Part shown: positions 4,977-8,519 of the stretch, piece by piece
Numbering within the stretch: position 1 is the stretch's first letter
Layout: every line of letters starts with the position of its first letter
Translations under genes and position numbers: made by a program
Notes under the pieces: model-generated
The model's input: only the letters and a program-made list of their open reading frames with translations
The model's database searches: none
What the model was told of the DNA's origin: nothing
NCBI GenBank assembly: GCA_001771735.1
Contig: MEUM01000169.1
Coordinates: 1-8,519, forward strand
Reading direction: 5' to 3'
From: Caldifarciminota bacterium RBG_13_43_14
Lineage (GTDB): Bacteria; Hydrothermota; Tepidihabitantia; SM23-42
DNA: 8,519 nt

Positions 4977-7900
4977 ATGATAAAATCTTCTTTGTTATTA
5001 ATAATGTTTTCAGCACCCCTTTTTTCTAATGAGATATACGATGTTCCAATTCAAGAATTTCGTTATTCCATAATACAGGAAAATAATTTTGACCGAATCA
5101 TTGCACCGAATTCCTTTTACTTTTCTGCACCCGGCCGCCCTGAGCTTCCCGCGGTTACCTACAGCTATCTTTTGCCAGCTGGACAAGAATTGAAACAAGT
5201 CGAGGTGCTGTCAGCAGAATGGGAGGAGTTGCCTGAAAATTATTATATTTACCCAAAACAAACAGAAATTGCATTAGAAAAGGAGCATCAATTTACTGTA
5301 CCTGACCCCGAGATTTATGGGTCAACGGACCTGTATCCTCAAGAGATCATCGTCAGAAGTTTTTCGGGTAAATTACGGGGTTATCATATTGGTCAGGCGG
5401 CTATCGCACCTTTCAGATATATTCCAGGTACAAGAAAACTCTATTTGCTAAAGAGTCTGCGTATAAAAATTGAAACTGAGCCGGGTACGATGGGGATGTT
5501 TCCAAAACGCCAGACACAGCGTGCAAAGAGCATAGTAGACCGGTTTCTTTCATCAATTGTAGTCAACAGATCGGCAATAAACGATTTAAATAGGAAACCG
5601 CCCTTTTATATAGAAAATAACACCGAAGATCTGGGAGTTACTGAATTGCCATCCTTGATTGACGCGCCGGTGGAATTACTAATTATTACGACTGACCATC
5701 AGTTAAGCAGCTATATCAAATTTGCCCAGTATAAAAAACTAACGGGTTATAATACATCAGTAAAGACAGTTTCATGGGTAAGACAGCACTACTCTGGCGT
5801 TGATGATGCCGAGCGGATAAGGAATTTCATAAAAGAGGCAATGGAAAAATGGGGAGTGGTATACGTTTTATTGGGAGGTGAAGTACCGGATGTGCCGACA
5901 CGATGGGTCTGGATGTCACCTCTATATAACCAATGGCCAGTGCACATTGTAACGGATTTATATTTTTCTGACCTTGATGACAATTGGAATTATGATGGCG
6001 ACGAAAAATTCGGTGAGATCGAAGACAGTCTAGACCTTTATCCCGATGTCTTTATCGGCCGCTTGCCCACGAAAAATAATGGCGAAGTGCTTGATTACCT
6101 ATTCAAAATTGAAAAATATCAACATCCATCAATTACCAATATCCAGGATAAAACACTTTTCTTTACATCCGATTTTGTGGAAAACGGCGATGCCCGTCAG
6201 ATGGCGGAGAGCCTTGCCAATCATCTTCCTCCATGGTTCAATAAAAGCATAATTAACGAAGTATCCCTTGCCGAGCTAAGCGATTCAATACACTCGGGCT
6301 TTGGTATCATTGCTGGGCTTGGACATGGCGACGTTAACCATATCCGGGTGCGCAATAACCCAAGGGAGAATGCAAATAATTTCTTTTTTGATTCTCTCCA
6401 TAACCCAGATCTCTATGCAATGATGTTTGTTATCACCTGTCTTACTAATACCTATCAGTCAGATTGTCTGAGCAAGCACTGGCTGCTAAATCCTTCTGGT
6501 GGCGGCATCGGCTATATCGGACCGACCAGTTCAAGCGAAGGACTGCTTCATGAGCAGTACACTGCCACCCATTTCGATTCCGTGTTTACGGTTCCGCTTG
6601 CCGTCAGTCTTGCCAGATCAAAAATCCCGTATGTCCCGGATGCGCAGTGGGATAATTATTATCGTCTTTATCAATTCTCGATCAATCTGCTGGGAGACCC
6701 GACATTGACCTTATGGGATAGCTTGCCCTTGTTCTACGGCACTGTAGCAGTCTCGCCGGAAACAGTGAATGTAGGTATTGATACCGTGACCATTTCATTA
6801 GACCCGCCCGTGCTTTCAAGTATTGTTTTCTACAAAGAAAATGAGATCTTCAAAATAGATACAATAACGGGCGGTTTATCTACTTTTGAGATCAAAACCA
6901 AATCCGCTGGCTATCTCAAATATACGATCCGTGATATACCTCCAGCTGAAAGGGCATATAGATTTGTATCTTGCACCGATTCGATTTATGTACAGCCTGT
7001 CCGCCCGTATATAGTTTACCGGTACTTTCAGATCCATGACACCACGGGTAATTCGAATGGCGTGATAAATCCCGGTGAGGATATATTATTGTATTTAAGT
7101 TTGAAAAATACGGGCGGCACAACCGCAACATCCGTAAGTGCCCAGCTCAGATGTGCAGATAGTCTACTAAATATTATAATTGATACCACATCATATGCAG
7201 ATATTGTTATTGGCGAGACTGCGGAAAATTTCACACCGTTTCATTTTGAAATTTCTGATATCATGCCCGACGAATACTCGTTTAATTTTGAAGTGATCGT
7301 TAATTATTCTGGCCTAGCCAACACCGACAGTTTTCAAATAATTGGTCTGGCACCCAAACTCGGACATTTTACTCAAGACTATGTAGCATTAGAAGATACG
7401 CTAAGTATTATTCCTTATTTGATGAATTATGGGCACGAAACTGCCGATTCAGTATATGCGATAATCAGCGCCTGTTCGGATACTATAGTTATCATTGACA
7501 GCATGGTATATTTCCCGCCGATCAAACCGGATTCGATTGCCGGCTCTGAGCCGGATTTATTGAAATTATATCTAAACTACCCGGGTGCTTTTGCCCAGTA
7601 CAATTTTAGAGCATATCTCGGCGCGATCGAGGTCGTAAATATGATCGTTACATTAAACGCACCGGTGGCGCCTGAATCAATATGGACACTGGGCATGAAT
7701 AGAAAGCTCAATCTTGAGTGGACACCGGTTTCAGGCGCAATTGGTTATCGCATATACCGCTCACTGCAGTCAGCCGGCCCATACGGGTTCATGAAAAATC
7801 CTCTGGAGAAAATATGCCTTTTCGAAGATTTTGATGTAGTGCCGAATGTCGACTATTATTATTATGTTGTCGCCGTTGATTCATCAATGAATCACAGTGG

Positions 7901-8519
7901 GCAGTCAGACACTGTTTGCGGCAGAATGAATCCCGGTTTTGCTGCAGGTTGGCCCCAGCCGGTATATGATTATCTTTTTTCTTCATGCAATTTCGGTGAT
8001 ATTGACCCATATTATCCGGGATATGAGATTGTGGTTTGTGGTAAAGAAGGCAATATCTATGCCTGGCACTGCGATGGCTCAGCAGTTGACTCGAGCGGTG
8101 ACAGCCGCATTCTTGATATATCGCCGGCTGAGGTGTGGACATCACCGGCTATTGGCGATGTTAATGCGGATGGTTTATCGGAGATCGCTTTTGGAGTAAG
8201 AAGAACTCTGAACAATCTGTATGTAATTGACTTTCAGGGCAACGCTCTGCCAAACTGGCCCATATCGGTTCCGGGAAATATAATCGGTTCACCGGTCTTG
8301 TCGGACATTGACGACGATGATTCCCTGGAGATATTCGTCTGGACCCTGGATGCGGATCTCTATGCATTTAGACACGACGGTTCAGGACTATACTCAACAA
8401 GTGGTTTGCTTTATAATGGACCCGGGATCGGCTTTGGAACCCCGGCTATCGGCGATCTGAACGATGACGGGAATCTTGAGATCGTATGCTGCGGCGGCAG
8501 TAATTCAGATTCTCTTTAT
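4977..8519 (+). CDS. Gingipain-like C25 cysteine peptidase with FN3 and FG-GAP propeller, 3'-truncated
   Basis: The frame is open from ATG 4977 to the window end (1181 codons, no stop). An in-frame TAG at 4962 with no start codon between fixes this start. Residues 1-18 (MIKSSLLLIMFSAPLFS) form a signal peptide. Residues ~20-230 resemble the C25 propeptide (GRPELPAVTYSYLLPAG). Residues ~231-576 are the catalytic domain: ELLIITTDH strand, VVYVLLGGEVPDVPTRW, catalytic His450 in GLGHGD, catalytic Cys488 in FVITCLTN, then GGGIGYIGPTSSS and the closing LLGDPTLTLW. Two Ig-like regions follow, the first with NGVINPGE (694-701). An FN3 domain spans ~896-982 (LEWTPVSGAIGYRIYRS). From ~1003 come FG-GAP/VCBS-type blades about 50 residues apart with Ca-loop-like DVNADGLSE, DIDDDDSLE and DLNDDGNLE. 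By family knowledge this is a secreted endopeptidase, probably activated by propeptide removal; Arg or Lys preference cannot be read. I expect a T9SS sorting domain beyond the window. Confidence 0.9.
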   Translation, partial: MIKSSLLLIMFSAPLFSNEIYDVPIQEFRYSIIQENNFDRIIAPNSFYFSAPGRPELPAVTYSYLLPAGQELKQVEVLSAEWEELPENYYIYPKQTEIALEKEHQFTVPDPEIYGSTDLYPQEIIVRSFSGKLRGYHIGQAAIAPFRYIPGTRKLYLLKSLRIKIETEPGTMGMFPKRQTQRAKSIVDRFLSSIVVNRSAINDLNRKPPFYIENNTEDLGVTELPSLIDAPVELLIITTDHQLSSYIKFAQYKKLTGYNTSVKTVSWVRQHYSGVDDAERIRNFIKEAMEKWGVVYVLLGGEVPDVPTRWVWMSPLYNQWPVHIVTDLYFSDLDDNWNYDGDEKFGEIEDSLDLYPDVFIGRLPTKNNGEVLDYLFKIEKYQHPSITNIQDKTLFFTSDFVENGDARQMAESLANHLPPWFNKSIINEVSLAELSDSIHSGFGIIAGLGHGDVNHIRVRNNPRENANNFFFDSLHNPDLYAMMFVITCLTNTYQSDCLSKHWLLNPSGGGIGYIGPTSSSEGLLHEQYTATHFDSVFTVPLAVSLARSKIPYVPDAQWDNYYRLYQFSINLLGDPTLTLWDSLPLFYGTVAVSPETVNVGIDTVTISLDPPVLSSIVFYKENEIFKIDTITGGLSTFEIKTKSAGYLKYTIRDIPPAERAYRFVSCTDSIYVQPVRPYIVYRYFQIHDTTGNSNGVINPGEDILLYLSLKNTGGTTATSVSAQLRCADSLLNIIIDTTSYADIVIGETAENFTPFHFEISDIMPDEYSFNFEVIVNYSGLANTDSFQIIGLAPKLGHFTQDYVALEDTLSIIPYLMNYGHETADSVYAIISACSDTIVIIDSMVYFPPIKPDSIAGSEPDLLKLYLNYPGAFAQYNFRAYLGAIEVVNMIVTLNAPVAPESIWTLGMNRKLNLEWTPVSGAIGYRIYRSLQSAGPYGFMKNPLEKICLFEDFDVVPNVDYYYYVVAVDSSMNHSGQSDTVCGRMNPGFAAGWPQPVYDYLFSSCNFGDIDPYYPGYEIVVCGKEGNIYAWHCDGSAVDSSGDSRILDISPAEVWTSPAIGDVNADGLSEIAFGVRRTLNNLYVIDFQGNALPNWPISVPGNIIGSPVLSDIDDDDSLEIFVWTLDADLYAFRHDGSGLYSTSGLLYNGPGIGFGTPAIGDLNDDGNLEIVCCGGSNSDSLY

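Noticed and set aside
7789..8145. 118-codon minus-strand ORF
   Set aside because: It is antisense to the FN3/propeller part of the C25 gene and has a His/Gln/Arg-rich composition typical of shadow frames.
8142..8507. Dockerin repeats (DxNxDG-like loops)
   Set aside because: The loops sit in ~50-residue beta-rich units with SPAIGD/EIxxG patterns, which fit FG-GAP/VCBS blades rather than 22-residue dockerin pairs.

Overview
The window reads as a chromosomal fragment of an uncultured, T9SS-bearing bacterium of the wider FCB neighbourhood. Candidate phyla such as WOR-3, Cloacimonetes or Marinimicrobia are the kind I have in mind, but this is inference. The grounds are a subtilase ending in a type IX secretion (T9SS) type A sorting domain, a second very large secreted peptidase of the gingipain (C25) family with a beta-propeller, and moderately AT-rich DNA. 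Good Shine-Dalgarno sites before rpmE and the TPR gene, and consensus sigma-70-like promoters, argue against Bacteroidetes proper, where Shine-Dalgarno use is weak and promoters look different.

Layout. 1-1869 (+) is the 3' part of a secreted S8 protease: catalytic Ser region, Asp-box-type beta-propeller, T9SS sorting domain. 1886-2113 (+) is rpmE (ribosomal protein L31, zinc-binding form). It overlaps by one base (TAATG) prfB (release factor 2) at 2113-3235, which carries the classic autoregulatory +1 frameshift: a Shine-Dalgarno-like AAGGAG, a 3-nt spacer, then CTT TGA C at 2197-2203. The first 29 codons of prfB lie in a different frame from the rest and are easily missed. 3236-3426 is a convergent intergenic region made almost entirely of short-period repeats, including a mirrored array of twelve ATCAG/CTGAT pentamers. 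3427-4773 (-) encodes a TPR/coiled-coil protein with a single C-terminal membrane anchor. 4774-4976 is a divergent intergenic region with a perfect-consensus promoter for the TPR gene, a second copy of a GCGTRRY heptamer repeat, a 55-bp palindrome-ended dispersed-repeat-like element, and a TTGACA promoter for the next gene. 4977-8519 (+) is the C25 peptidase, open at the window edge: signal peptide, propeptide, catalytic domain with His450/Cys488, Ig-like modules, FN3, and at least four FG-GAP-like blades.

How the parts relate. rpmE and prfB form a translation pair, with RF2 levels self-controlled by the frameshift. The two flanking proteases are unrelated to that job but share a likely fate, export through Sec and then T9SS to the cell surface or medium. 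The TPR protein has no assignable function. No complete novel system is evident. The least explained signal is the repeat array between prfB and the TPR gene.
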